From positions 44,151,368-44,215,367 of the forward strand of contig NC_072791.1 of NCBI RefSeq assembly GCF_028583425.1: a DNA stretch of 64,000 nucleotides, read 5' to 3'. Shown in pieces: positions 47,496 through 59,485 of the stretch; the first letter of the stretch is position 1, and each line of letters opens with the position of its first letter. The stretch comes from Eublepharis macularius. Lineage: Eukaryota; Chordata; Lepidosauria; Squamata; Eublepharidae. The translations under genes and the position numbers were made by a program. A model generated the notes under the pieces. That model saw only the letters and a program-made list of their open reading frames with translations, was not told the DNA's origin and searched no databases.

Positions 47496-47999
47496 AAACT
47501 TTTTTGGGGGGGAGATATGAAATTAAGTATCTAAACACTGAAGGCAAAAAGATACCATTTTTTTCCTTTTGAAAAAGGAAAACTCATTACCTTCTAATAT
47601 TTCAGCCTTCTTTATTCAATGAAGGACTCACCTGACCTGTATCTCATACTGAGATCCAGGACCTTCTCAAATACATTTAATTTAGGTTCTACTGCACAGA
47701 ATGTGCCACAGAATCCTCACAAAGTAAACATCCAATTAGAACAAAGTGGAGGAAATGTGTTAAAAAGATGGCGAAACATTGTGCGTTTCAGGTTTTGGTG
47801 TATGCCCCCTGGAAAAATTAACAGGCAATTTACAGATTTAGTAGTAGGTGAGATGTGGGTTGAACTAGTCCATTTTAATTTTTTTCCTTTGAACGCATGT
47901 CGAAGTAGTTGTCTTGCCAGTGCCACCCTCCCCCCTCCATCTCCCAACAGATCACTACATGGAACCCAACCTAAGTAAGTCCCAGGACGAAACCAGACT

Positions 48000-48620
48000 G
48001 GGAAGGCGCGAGAGTTATTTCGAATTAACAAGCGCCGCAAGGGCGAGTATTTCGGAATGTATTCCTCCACCTCCTTGCTCTGTGTAACATGTCGGGAAAT
48101 GAATCGTAGAATTTCCCGCTCCCAGACGCTTCGTTTTGGCTGAAGAGTTCTTCAGCTCCTCAAGGAACCGTCGACGGCGGCAGCTCCAACGCCCAACGGT
48201 TTGACCCGGCAGTAGCATTAACAACCCCGCGCCGTTCCCGGTGAAATCTTGGTTCGCTAGCTGAGGCGGAGCCAGGCTCCCGCGTGGCTGGCAGCTGGAA
48301 GGGGAGGAGCGGGCGGCATGATCGGGACGGTGCTGTGTTACGTGCTGCTGCCCGTGGCGCGGCTTCTGCAGGCTTTGCGAGGTAACGCTCCCCCTTCCTT
48401 GTGTTGTGCCCGCCATCTCTCAGAGGGGCCGATTTTGCGGCCGGCTCTCTCCTCTGTTTGCTGTAGAAAACACACCTCTGAGGCGTCTCCTCTGCGGCTG
48501 GGGAGGCCGCTAGCTTGGCTGCCTACCCGCCTGCAGAGGCCCCGGCCTGGCCTCGCTACAGGGAAGCCTGACAGGAATCCCGGGGAGATTGTAAACAGCT
48601 CCTCCGCTTATGCCCTCCCC
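48000..48620 (+). promoter_or_regulatory. ANGEL1: CpG-rich 5' region of ANGEL1
   Basis: GC and CpG content rise sharply here (GGCGCGAG, CAAGCGCCGCAAGGGCG, CCGTCGACGGCGGC, GAGCGGGCGGC) against an AT-rich, CpG-poor background. The block spans the ANGEL1 start codon. It is consistent with a housekeeping CpG-island promoter and could be bidirectional, but no LRRC74A exon is seen nearby. Confidence 0.75.
48318..48381 (+). CDS. ANGEL1: ANGEL1 exon 1
   Basis: The ATG at 48,318 sits in context GGCGGCATGA. The exon encodes MIGTVLCYVLLPVARLLQAL then R and a split codon before donor GTAACG. The N-terminus is hydrophobic, like a short membrane-associating segment. In ANGEL1 proteins the equivalent LCYLLLPATRL-type start is conserved (from memory). 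Confidence 0.92.
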
Positions 48621-50277
48621 GCGCAGCGTGGGTTTTAGGTGGCACCCCCCGCCATTTTCCCTCTCAGTGAACTCCCGGAGCCTTTCTTCAGAGAGGTAAA
48701 TAACGCTCCCTCAGAAGTCACAACAAGGTCAGAATATCTTTCTTGGAACCCAGCACGTTTGCACCCATGGACTGAAGAGCCCATAACGGCTGGGGGAATA
48801 AAAGGAAAGTCGGGCTGCAGTGGTTGGGGAGTGTGAGTTAGCAGAACTGGGCAAATAACTTGGGTACTTAAATGCACAGGAATAAATCTGTCTAGCTGTT
48901 TGAGATCAGTTTGCAAAACAGAATGGGTCCTCCACAAGGGTTCCAAAAGTTCTTGATGATGTTCTTCAGTTCAAACCATGGGAAGATGTTTGTTTGTTTG
49001 TTTTTGTTTGTTTATACGGTATCAAGGACATTTCTTTACAGTGTTAAGGGCATTTCCACAGCGTCATAGGATTTTACAAAGACGTAGCATTAGCAAGCTT
49101 CAATACAAAGTTGAAGAATTGCTGAAGCAGAACATAATTCTAGGACTGAGATTAGATAAACATGAAGTACAGGTAGTATAAGAGTACATATTCAAGCAAC
49201 AGATAATATGCAAGGCAAAGTAGCGGTGAAGTCTATGGTCCCTAACTCATTAGCGAAGCATTTGAGACCCCTCCCTATAATACTTCCCTCCGATCTGAGT
49301 AAAAAGCCTTTTTTGAATAATTTGGTTTTGCATCATTTGCGGAAAGCCAGGAAAGTGGGGGCTCTCCTGACCTCCTCAGGCAGACAGTTGCATAGGCTGC
49401 TACAGAGAAAGCCCATGTGAGGGCTGCTGTTGATTTTGCCCATGCGCAGGCCGGCACCTGCAAGAGACCCTGTTCAGATGAGCGAAACTGCTGTGGAGGG
49501 ACATAAGGAGTGAGACGATCTGGTAGGTATGCTGGGCCAAGGCCATGAAGAGCTTTGTATATAATAACTAATACCTTGAATTAAGCACAATAACTGATAG
49601 GTAGCCAATGGAGTGACTGTAGGATGGGAATGATGTTCATGCTCCTGCTCGCTCCTGCTAACAGTCGAGCCGTAGCATTTTGCACCAATTGGAGCCAATT
49701 GGAACTTAGATGGGAGACCAATGTATAGTGCATTACAATAGTCAAGTTTTGATGTTACCATAGCATGGATCCAGGTGGCCAGGTCGGCCATGTCGAGCTA
49801 AGAAGCCATCTTCCAGGCTAGAGTGAGGTTGTAGTAAGCATTTTTTGCGGCTGCCTTAACTTGTTTTTCTAGTAGTAGTATTGGATCCAGTATAACCCCT
49901 AGGCTCTTAACCGAGTCTGCGAGGGTCAGATGAACTCCATCGAAGGTGGGGAGTACAATGTCTTTCAAGATCTCTTCCTTCCCCACAAGCACCACCTCAG
50001 TCTTGTCTGGGTTCAATTTCAATTTGTTATTTTTCAGCCATTTCACTATGACTGTCAGGCAGCGATCTAAGATTTCTACTACATCCTGTGGGGACCTGGA
50101 TAGCGAGATACAGAGTTGGGTGTCATCTGCATATTGATGACATCCCACTTTATAGCTGTGAATGAGTTCTCCTAAAGGTTTTACATAAAGGTTGAATAAC
50201 ATGGGAGATAAGATTGTGCCCTGTGGAATGCCACAAGTTAGTTCCCATTCTGGAGATAGCTGATCTCTGATGGCAAC

Positions 50278-50544
50278 CACTGCCGGTGCTTCTGTTGAGG
50301 TGGAGCCAGCCCCCACCTCGGGCGCTGAACTCTGAAGGAGGCGCCGTGCTGGCCCCCCAACGATCGATCAGCATTCCCTGCAGTGTGCGCGCTTCTGTGT
50401 GCTCACACAGGAATTCTCCTCTCTTGGCACAAGGCATTTCTTCTGGAGTGCAGAAGTGCAGCCCTGTCTTCCTGCTCATCCAGCGCCAAGGAGCTTCAAG
50501 TTCAGACCCGTCAGCGAGGACATCTCTCTCTCTGCCTTTTCCCC

Positions 50545-50585
<41 letters not shown>

Positions 50586-51463
50586 AAGCCTTGGGCGAAG
50601 CCTCCGTGAGCAAGAGAGCTGGCTGGGGAGCAGTGAGCACCCGTCTGAACTTTTGTCCCCCTTGTTCCCTCCTTTCTTTCTTGCTCCCCCCCCCACCATG
50701 TACTAAGAGGAATGACAGGAGGATTGTCCATTGGAAATAATAGGATTCTCCGATCTCAATGCTGCTCCCCCTTCACTCCAGCAGAGCAGCGTCACACACT
50801 GCGCCCCCCTCTTTATGACCTTCCTTCTCTCATTCCCTAGTTTACATATATCACTCCACCTTCCCCCTCTTCACAATAGTTTATTTCAATATTTATACAC
50901 AACATGCTTAGCTGTCAGCTGCCATTCACTTCAGACCCAAGGGGTGGGGGGAGAAGGATGAGCATGGAGGGTAGTTCCAAAAAGGGATCTCTGACAAAGG
51001 TGATCAATATTTTAAGGCTTGGAGAGGGCTGGAGAGAAAGAGAAGGCTTTAGCTCAGTCTCCCCCTTCCAAACATCTCTCTCCTCCAACAGGCCCTGTAA
51101 GAGAAACCCTCCTTCTACTGCCAAGAGTCTCTGGGTTCGGAGAGAGGTGGGAAGAAAGAGAGAGGGAAACTTTTTTATACACACACACACAAAAGGAGGT
51201 GTTCTCAAAATTTCAATGCAAGTCACTGTTTCTGCTCACAAAATAGATTTTTGACTCACAATAAGAAAAACAAAGATTGTTGTTATTCTCACACTTATTT
51301 AAAAATTAAAATTTAAATTAAATAAAAATTAAGTTAAAATGTAAAAAGTTTCAAGTTTTGTGCTTTTCATTTTTCCTACATTCTGTTTTTAAAAATTGGC
51401 TGGAGGGGGAGGGCGCAAGTAGGTATCTCGCTTCAGGCACCAGAAACCCTGTCACTGGCCCTG
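50278..51463. mobile_element. 1.19-kb non-autonomous hAT-like element with 8-bp TSD
   Basis: The exact ATGGCAAC duplication is at 50,270-50,277 and 51,464-51,471. The left end reads CACTGCCGGTGCTTCTG and the right end AGAAACCCTGTCACTGGCCCTG, a diverged inverted pair. The interior has a (CT)n run (50,550-50,580), a CA run and an AT-rich part (51,290-51,360). No transposase is visible. Confidence 0.88.
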
Positions 51464-52069
51464 ATGGCAACCCTTTGAGTCCGTTCCATGAGAAACGATT
51501 TAAACCAGTCCAGGACATCCTTTGATGCCCACTTCTGTTTCTAAACGCCTCAACAGGATGGCTTGGTCTACTCTGTCAAAGGCTGCAGACAGATCCAGGA
51601 GGAGCAATAAGGAGGCATGGTCTTTGTCTATATTCAGACAGAGATCATCCACTAACACTACTAGTGCTGTCTCTGTCCCATGCCCTGGTCTGAATCCAGA
51701 AAGGGTCTAGGGCGCTAAGAGTTTTCCAAGACGATCTGAAGTTGGTTAGCTAACACCCTCTCGATCACTTTGCCCAGAAAGGGCAGGTTAGAGTCTGAGC
51801 GATAATTGGCCACATCAGTTTTGTCTAGGGATGGTTTTTTAATTAGCGGATGGATAACTGCCTGTTTGAGCGGCCAGGCGAAGGTGCCCTGAGTTAGTGA
51901 TTGATTTACAATAGATCTCAGTGGTTCACTTATGTGATTTTAACAACCAAGAAGGGCAAGGATCAAGCATACAAGTAGTGGCTTTCATAGATGCCAGGAT
52001 CCTGTTAAGGTTTGTCATTGTAATTGGTTCAAAGCAGTCTAAATGTAGGCCAGATAGTATATTTAGCAT

Positions 52070-52168
52070 AGATGCAGAGGAGTTAGCCGTGTTAGTCTGT
52101 GGTAGCAAAATCAAAAAGAGTCCAGTAGCACCTTTAAATCTTAAAGGTGCTACTGGACTCTTTTTTAC
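52070..52168. repeat. Small foldback repeat inserted in the LINE
   Basis: AGAGTCCAGTAGCACCTTTAA faces TTAAAGGTGCTACTGGACTC as a perfect hairpin. ATTTAGCAT flanks it at 52,061-52,069 and 52,169-52,177. Confidence 0.8.
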
Positions 52169-53504
52169 ATTTAGCATTTCTCCTATCTCATTTGCATTGC
52201 TTCTAGCATCTAGATCAGAGCGTATGTGTGCTATTTTATCAGCGAAAACCTTAGCAAAGACCTCACAGCTAATTGTCTGTTCTTGGGGCTGTAAAGGTTC
52301 AGATTTAGGGGTTAGAAGGTGTTTGGATATCCTGAACAGTTGGGAGGGTCGGACTCATGAACTAGCCGACACAATGGTTGCCGAGAAATAACGTTTCTTT
52401 GCTGCTTTCACTTCTGATTCATAGGTCCTCCAGTGTGTTCTGAAGCAAGCTCTATCAGCTTCTCTGCGGGTTTTTTGCCAGTGTCTTTCTAGACGTCTTC
52501 CAGCCCTCTTCAGGTCAGCCAGCTCCGTGGTAAACCATGGTGCCAGCTTCCGTCCCAAGGGCCAGAGGGGTCGACAAGGAGCAATGGTGTCAATAGCTTC
52601 CAGGAGCTTTGTGTTCCACACTCCTACTGCAACTTCTGTGGAGCATGTGTCTGGAATTCTAAAATCCCCCAAGGCATTTTGGAATCTGAAAGGGTCTATG
52701 AGCCTTTGTGGGCAAATCATTTTAAGTGGACCTCCCATTTTGAGGGGTGTTGGGGCCATATTCACTTTTGCCTTCAGCAGATGATGATCTGACCATGGTT
52801 CTGGCCGAATTTCCAATGTTGAACCAAGGTTTTCCCTCAAAGGTTTGATGCAAAATGTGTAGGGTTTGTTGTTCCATTTAGCATAAATTTGATGGCCCAA
52901 TTCTTTTTTATTTAGTTTCAGACACGTTGGACATGCTGTACAGAACACAGAAGCCACATAGTCTCTGGTTACTTTCTTGCTCACAACGTGTTAATTTTAA
53001 ATGGAACTTGCATTTTGCAAGCTAGAATACAGCACTTTCTCCCAAGTCCTATCGATTTTCTTTGGTTTTAGGAGCCAGTCTTTGTACTTGTGCTAAGGAT
53101 AGTGGAGAGATGCTACAATGTGCTAAAAATGTTGAAAATACCTAGGTGCTGCAATGAAATTTCTAGGTGCAATGGGTTTGTCAAATCTTGTCTTATATCA
53201 TGTGTGGCTTGACTTTCTCTGTGCTGGAATGCTGGCTGTTTAAGTGAGGTAGACTTTGTGCCCTGAATTTTGGCTACTAGGTATAAACATGTTCAAATCT
53301 TGACATGTTTAATAATGTGTGTCTTGGATATTTACCAGGGTTGTGCTTCTTGTTTTGTTTCTATAAAGAGACATACAGTGGTCTCCCTTTTATACTTTTC
53401 CAGTAACCATAATATCCCAGTTTACATAAATACCAGCATCAGAGAAGACTTTTTTTGTGCTTGAGATCCTGGAGAGCCGCTAATAGTGAGACAATAGATA
53501 TATG

Positions 53505-54513
53505 CAGTGCTTTTTTTGATGGGGAACGCTCTGGAACGCTGTTCTGAAAGCTCTAGAATCTGCCCACGTGATTCCTTCCTCCTTCGGCCCTGCGGGCTCT
53601 GCAGAGGAGGGTAAGCTGCTTTCAGATCATTCTGCTTTCTTGAGAGAGAGAGAGAGCGCGAGAGCGACAGCTGGGGCCTGGCACGAGCTCTGAAGAGGAG
53701 GCTTAGTTGCTTTGAGTTCATTCTGCTTTTTTTTCATTTGTGAGTGAGAGAGTGCAAGCAGAGCTGCTGGGGCCAGCTCTGCAGAGGAGGCTTAGCTGCT
53801 TTGAATTTATTCTGCTATTTTCATTCGCGAGTAAGTGAGAGAGAGAGAGAGAGAGTACAAGCAGAGTTGCTGGGGCTGGCTCTGCAGAGGAGGTTTAGCT
53901 GCTTTGAGTTCATTCTGTTTTTTCCCATTCCTCTGTGATTGAGAGAGAGAGAGAAAGAGAGCGAGGTGAGGCTCAGCAGGGGCTGTGCAGAGGAGGTTTA
54001 GCTGCTTTGAGTTCATTCTGCTTTTTTCCCATTCCTCTGTGAGAGAGAGTGAGCTGGGGCCCAGCATAGGCTTTGCAGAGGAGGGTAAGCTGCTTTGCAT
54101 TCATTCTGCTTTTCTCTCCTTCCTCTGTGAGTGAGTGAGAGAGAGTGCAAGCAGAGCTGCTGGGGCTGGCTCTCCAGAGGAGGTTAAGCTGCTTCGAGTT
54201 CATTCTGTTTTCATTTCATTCAGGGGTTTCTGTGTGTGTGTACTGTTTTGAGTTCATTCTGTTTTATTTTAATTGGGGGACTGAGTGGGTGGGACTGAGT
54301 GTGTATGTGTGCTGCTTTAAGTTCATTCGGCTTTTCGGGAGGTGGGGCTGTGTGTGTGTGTTCTACTTTGAGTTCATTCTGCTTTTGTTTCATTCAGGGG
54401 CTTCTGTGTATGTGTGTGCTGCTTTGAATTCATTCTGTTTTATTCATTCAGAGCTGTGTGTGTATGTGTGCTGCTTTGAGTTCATTCTGCTTTCTTTTTG
54501 TGGGGGGGTCGGA

Positions 54514-54558
<45 letters not shown>

Positions 54559-55601
54559 CTTTGAGTACATTTTGCTTTCTTTTCATGGGGGTGGGGGGCT
54601 GTGTGTATGTGTGCTGCTTTGAGTTCATTCTGCTTTCTTTTCATGGTGGGGCTGTGTGTGTGTGTGTGTGTGTGTTGCTTGCATTCTTTTGTTGACTGAA
54701 GTTGACATTGTTATGGTTCCCACAGCTTTTGAATGCAGATTGGTTCTGTGCTAGTTAAATATATCATTTATGGTTATTTGTATTAGTTAAAATATCAGTT
54801 ACGATTATTCTAGTTTTATGCTAAGAATGGATAGCAGTGTCCAAGTCACAGAAGGCTTTCATCAATATATTCATCAGCATATAGATGTTCTTATGTCTTA
54901 ATAGCTGTAATTCAAGTGGTTCTCCCACCCTCAGCTGATTAACATCACTGAAATTGCAGTGGGCATATGGGTGTTAAGGAAGTTTTTATGAATATTGTTT
55001 GTCTGGGACATTGGGATATTTATGAGCATTTCACAATGCCATGACAGCTTAGCCATTGGTAAGGTAGAGTTGGCAGGCAACAAAAAAAAGCCATTTTAAA
55101 CTAATGCAGCTAAGTTGAGTATCTAATTTTGAATTGCTCCAGTAAAGCAAAACCCTCCCTGAAAATTTAAAAATTCAATATTAATTAGATTAGGAATTTC
55201 AGACTCTGTGGAATTTTGAGAAAGAATTTGGGAATTTTTTTTCCTACACTGGCAGAGGGCATCTGTTAGAATTTAGATTTGTGAGATGGGTTTTGGATTT
55301 TCAGAGGCCCCCTCCTTCTTGCATATTTTAAAATATGATTCCAAAGAAATGAAATATTTGGGAAAGGGAATGGAAGATTTCACTTTCTGTAGGGGATACA
55401 GAAAGGAAACAAACCCTTTCTCATAATAGTGTAATTTCCCAAGCTTACCAACATTGATCTCGTCGTAATGCATTGTGCTGGGTTCTGGGAGCAGCGTCAC
55501 TTCCGGGAGTGATGCCACTTCTGGAAGTGACGTCATCACACATTTCTGGGAGCACGTGCACATGTGATTATAGAGAGTTCCACCACCTCTTTTCCCAGAA
55601 A
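53505..55601. mobile_element. 2.1-kb CAGGGC-related hAT-like element containing a minisatellite
   Basis: The left end CAGTGCTTTTTTTGATGGGG, then GAACGCTCTGGAACG, matches the right end of the CAGGGC MITEs in reverse. The right end reads GAGTTCCACCACCTCTTTTC, then CCAGAAAAA, matching their left end, but the last bases are lost. The flanks GATATATG (53,497-53,504) and AATATATG (55,602-55,609) agree at 7 of 8. No transposase frame is seen. Confidence 0.7.
53590..54690 (+). repeat. Two-tier minisatellite with a TGCTTTGAGTTCATTCTGC core
   Basis: Seven units of about 85-103 bp (CTCTGCAGAGGAGG, TGCTTTGAGTTCATTCTGC, GAGA-rich spacer, AGCTGCTGGGG) run to about 54,240. About eight shorter units (about 50-75 bp) follow, with the same core but GT-rich spacers and GT microsatellites. 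The absence of stops produces spurious long ORFs on both strands. Confidence 0.9.
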
Positions 55602-55609
55602 AATATATG

Positions 55610-58041
55610 GATCAGTATTTCGACTTGTTCTAAGGCACACTCATGTGTTTGTAAGTACAGAATAAAGAAAACTGGGCGAATTCCATCAGAATTGCCTGTG
55701 TAAGCAAGCAGTAATTAAAGAAGACCAAACCATGTACTGCAGGAGGAAAGGAACATGACCACCAGCTTATCTCACAGGGGTATATTTCCTTAGAGATCAT
55801 TTTTGAATATCTGAAACAGGCTTTTGAGCCTAAATATGGAGCAAGCTTATACTCCCCGGGGGAGGGGGCAGTAGTCTACCAAACTTTGCATCTTTGTTCG
55901 CATCCATTAGTTGTTCTGATAAAGGGAGAGGACGTGGGGCAGACAAGTTCAGGCTCCAGGCACTTCCAGCCCTTGCAATAGATTAAAAATCCTAAAATAG
56001 CCTTCATCAATGTATGTTCTCTTTGAGAACTATGATGTGATTCTTTGATCATTTGTCCTTCCTAAGATAACACATTCACAACCTTCTGAAAATTATTCCA
56101 GAACAGTAGCAATGTTAATCTGTTGCTCTGGTGAAGTGAACTTTGATTTACGAAAGATTATGCTGGAATAAAGTTTGTTAATCTTTAAGGTTCCACTTTT
56201 TAATTTTGCTAATCTCCAGCCAAAATGCACAAACAATTAATAGACATAATCTACCAGTGACTGTCCTGCACTCAACAGGTTGGCCAGGTCTGGACTCCTC
56301 AGGAGTAGGGCCAACTGCTGGGCCGGCTTGGAGCACAGAGCTTTCGCTTAATGGACTGGTTGATCCAACAATGCAGCCTTAGCAAGCCTTAGCCTAAATA
56401 GGCTGAGTGTCAGTCAGGCTCAGCTGCACTTGCTGGCAGGTGTTGTAGTTCCAGAGGCTGCACTGTGCTCTAACTAGGTTCCTCCAAGGAAGTATCTTTC
56501 TGAACACTCTGCCCTGGATCTACAGGGAGGTAGCATGCAGCCGGTCTGGTACTTTGCCTCTTTTGTGCCACCTCAGCCTGGGCCTTCTGCTTCTACCGTT
56601 CCTGTGGAGAGGCAGAGAGTCCTGGGGGGGGGACACGTCCTGGATGCGTGTCCTGCCTGGTAGAGGTGTAGTGGTTATCTCAGGGGCCAGTGACAAGGGC
56701 TCACTTAAAGGCTCTGGCAGGGTGGCCTCTGGTGTGGCTGGAATGTGGTCTGCAGATGCCTCTGCATTGTCAGGCCTTCCCTAATCTCACAGGTCCTCCT
56801 GGTTTCCTGGTCTGGACTCTTCAGGCTCTTCCTCTGAACACTTAGAGTTGGAGGGCTGGTCAAAGGGCGGGGTGGTGGTGGTGGTCACGTTTAAGTCATT
56901 CTCTTCTTTTGTATATTCTGTGTAACCAGAGTTCTGTGAAGGAAAGCTAGGGATTCCTTTTAGGAAGTCCAATGGGTTTTGAAAAGATGTATGTTTGTAG
57001 TGTAGATATGTTCATAGTTACTTGTATGCTAAATAACCCAATACGTTTACTGCCTGTAGCTTGGTCTCCTTTCTATAAGCACTTAATTCTGCCCCTTTTC
57101 ATGCATCTTGTATCCATGCAGTATCAATTAGCTTTCATCTCCTCTTAGCTTCACATGACTGTCCTAGAGAGAAAGTGCTCACAGAACCAATACTGCTGCT
57201 GCTGGCCTGTAGCACTTTTTCTGATGACTGAAAAGAGCTGTCCAATGCTGTCTCAGATGGCTTTCCCAGATTTAAAGGGACAGAACAGTTACCCAAGACA
57301 GCATTGTGCAGCTGTTTTTACCAGAGGATAAACTGCTGTAGTTGAGAAGGCTATACATGCAACTGCTCAGCTGGTGACCATACTTGCCCCAGGAAGAGCA
57401 AGAAATGGCACTTCTCGTGATGCTGCCCCTTTTTTGCATTTTCATTCATTCAGCGGCATTCTCATTTAGGATGGTTGAGGAATACAGGCTCTTAGCATTC
57501 TGTACTACTTAATTGTGTTCCATTTTTCATTTTTGAACCTATAAGAGAATGCAATTTCTCTTGCCTCATCTTTCTTATTAACAGTACCTTGTAGTCTGGT
57601 CTGCAAATTTTGGAAATGAATATAATTTTTATTCCAGTTCACACTTTCAGCACTATAAATTGTGGATGCATGTAGTATATGTGAGAGAAGATTATATCAG
57701 CAAGTAGTTCTTAGTGTGTTGAATAAATAAAATAATAAATCTAACTGAAGAGGCCAAAAAAGCTTGGTGTTGCTGAACACAAAGGTTCTATATCATAAAT
57801 CAGATCTACAAAAAGATGGGGTTGCTTAAACATCTGTGGAAAACAGTAATACCAGATTATTTTATTTTCTGGGGATGGTAAAAGCTGGTCTGTCATACCA
57901 TACTAGCATATAAATTGTACCTCCCTATTAACTCTGCTATTGAGTTTAAATAGTTCTTTATTGTACATGATTTTGCTACCTGTAAGAAACCAATGGGTGT
58001 TAATCAGCAAAGGGTTTTGAATTTTTTGTTTTGTTTTGCAG
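55610..58041. other. ANGEL1 intron 1, rest; no gene recognised
   Basis: A reversed GCTGGAATAAAGTTTGTTAA-type repeat lies near 56,100-56,215. The Pro/Gly-rich ORFs at 56.5-57 kb have no recognisable domain and no supported splice context. Confidence 0.5.
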
Positions 58042-58590
58042 ATGCTTTCTTTACATGTCGAACGAATGTGCTTCTGGTGAAGAGCACAGCTACCCATATA
58101 GATGGTTTTTCTGTTCCAGTCCATGGGAAGCCACTTTTGGAGGAGCAGCAAGCTCTGCTACAGGAAGGAGCTGGTGGGCCACACACCAATGAGAGCACTT
58201 CAGAAACAGAGAAAGTGTCAGCCACTGAGTGGCTAGAAGGCCCACAGCTATTGATGACAAGCTTAAGTGATTTGAATGTGTCCCCACAGGTGGCTCAGAC
58301 TGAAATGCCTTCTGGACTACAGGAATTTGTTGAAACCACATTGGCAAATTTACCACTAGAGGAAAGAGAGGCCATAGAGGACAATGCGGTATGGGCAGCC
58401 CTAAGGACTCAGACTAATCCTCAGATTGTTGATGATGCTCCTCTGTCCACAGAAGTGTGGATTGAAGACCCTGCTGTGTTGGCTTGGAGTCCTGCACAGG
58501 AGACTGATGTGGTGACAACAGAGGGGGTAGCATGGCCTTTTCAGAATACAGGTCAATTTCAGTCACTCCCAGCAGAGATACCTTATCACG
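58042..58590 (+). CDS. ANGEL1: ANGEL1 exon 2
   Basis: The acceptor TTTTGTTTTGCAG is followed by a split Asp, then AFFTCRTNVLLVKSTATHID and a 160-residue acidic, low-complexity linker. The exon ends in WIEDPAVLAWSPAQ and EIPYH before donor GTCAGT. The AFFTCR start, EDPAVLAWS and IPYH end are the conserved landmarks of ANGEL1. The region between is divergent, as is normal for this exon. The frame is open throughout. Confidence 0.93.
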
Positions 58591-59258
58591 GTCAGTACTA
58601 ATGTATTTCATCTTGTGACTGCAATTTCACTGTGTTGAAAACGGGCCTCATTTCTGCCATGTTTCCCTCCTAATAGTGCTGAAATATCTCTGCCAGTTTT
58701 TCCTCAGAATTCTTCAAAAAGTCCATAACTTCTTATTCATATCTTTTTGTAGTATTCCTTAGCTATTTGAAGAAATTATCTCTAATTGAATCTGTTATTT
58801 AGTTTTAGTTCTGGATTTTTTGAGGTTTATAATTCATAAAACATAGGCAAGAATATTTATGAATAGTATGGCAAATTAGTTAAGAGTACTGTAATCTAGG
58901 GAGTGGATGGAGTTGCACAGTATAGTTCCTAGGACAGGAATTCACGTGCTTGCTTGATATTAGTGAGCAGCACCTTTCTAGAATTCTAGCTCTAGAAGAA
59001 TGGTCATGTTAGTCTGTTGTAGCAAAAGTGTGCCTGGTGAAGTAGGTTCTTGCCTGTGAGTACTTGTGCCACAATAAATGTGTTGGAATTTATGGAGCCA
59101 CAAAATTCTCTGTTAACGGGCATGTCATAGTTCCAAATCCTTCAAGGAATGGAAGGATGACCGATATTTTCCACTCTGCAGCTTAGAAAAGTGTTATGGG
59201 AGAGGAATTCCTGGCATATATCTAATCTAATATCTGTCTTCTTCTCTTTGTTGTATAG

Positions 59259-59485
59259 AGATTCTGTGGAGGGACTGGGAAGATCTTTCTGCTCAAGCTT
59301 GCATCCCAGAGCCAAGCTCAGAGGCTGGTTCTTTATTTGAATTCAGAGTCATGTCCTACAATATTCTGGCCCAGGACTTGATAGACCTGAGTCCTCATCT
59401 CTACATGCATTGCCATCTAGACATTTTGAGCTGGAGGTATCGTCTTGCAAATCTTTTACAGGAGATCCAGCACTGGGATCCTGAT
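59259..59485 (+). CDS. ANGEL1: ANGEL1 exon 3, start of EEP domain
   Basis: The acceptor TTGTTGTATAG completes Glu. The exon then encodes ILWRDWEDLS, FRVMSYNILAQDLIDLSPHL and LDILSWRYRLANLLQEIQHW before PD and donor GTGAGT (phase 0). MSYNILAQDL is the first conserved EEP motif of the Angel/CCR4 family. There are no breaks. Confidence 0.95.

Larger units (their letters stand above)
48983..52990 (-). mobile_element. L2/CR1-like LINE with EN and RT remnants, in ANGEL1 intron 1
   Basis: On the minus strand, in order: an EN C-terminus with SDHHLLKAKVNM (about 52,800); FTTELADLKRAGRRLERHWQ (about 52,500); RT pieces (51,480-51,900); then CGIPQGTILSPMLFNLYVKP, GCHQYADDTQLCISL and NKLKLNPDKTEVVLVGKEEI in one open frame of 172 codons (49,798-50,316). 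The 3' UTR ends at about 48,983 in a TTTG-rich tail. It is the longest LINE here, interrupted by a hAT-like element (50,278-51,463) and a small repeat (52,070-52,168). Confidence 0.88.

Noticed and set aside
48015-48416. 133-codon minus-strand frame opposite ANGEL1 exon 1
   Set aside because: It is a GC-rich shadow of the CpG-rich 5' region, without domain or splice support.
50286-50706. 107-codon frames with LSLSLSLSL runs
   Set aside because: They are the translation of a CT microsatellite within a non-coding hAT-like element.
53600-54240. CRISPR-like regularly spaced repeats
   Set aside because: The units are contiguous and diverge throughout, and the spacers are simple-sequence. The context is a eukaryotic intron, so this is a minisatellite.
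53807-54644. Long open frames on both strands between 53.8 and 54.6 kb
   Set aside because: They are translations of the minisatellite and GT/GA microsatellites, open in several frames at once, with low-complexity protein and no splice context.
56554-56784. Gly/Leu-rich frame in ANGEL1 intron 1
   Set aside because: There is no recognisable domain, no plausible splice sites in phase with exons 1 or 2, and exon 1 joins exon 2 directly in frame.
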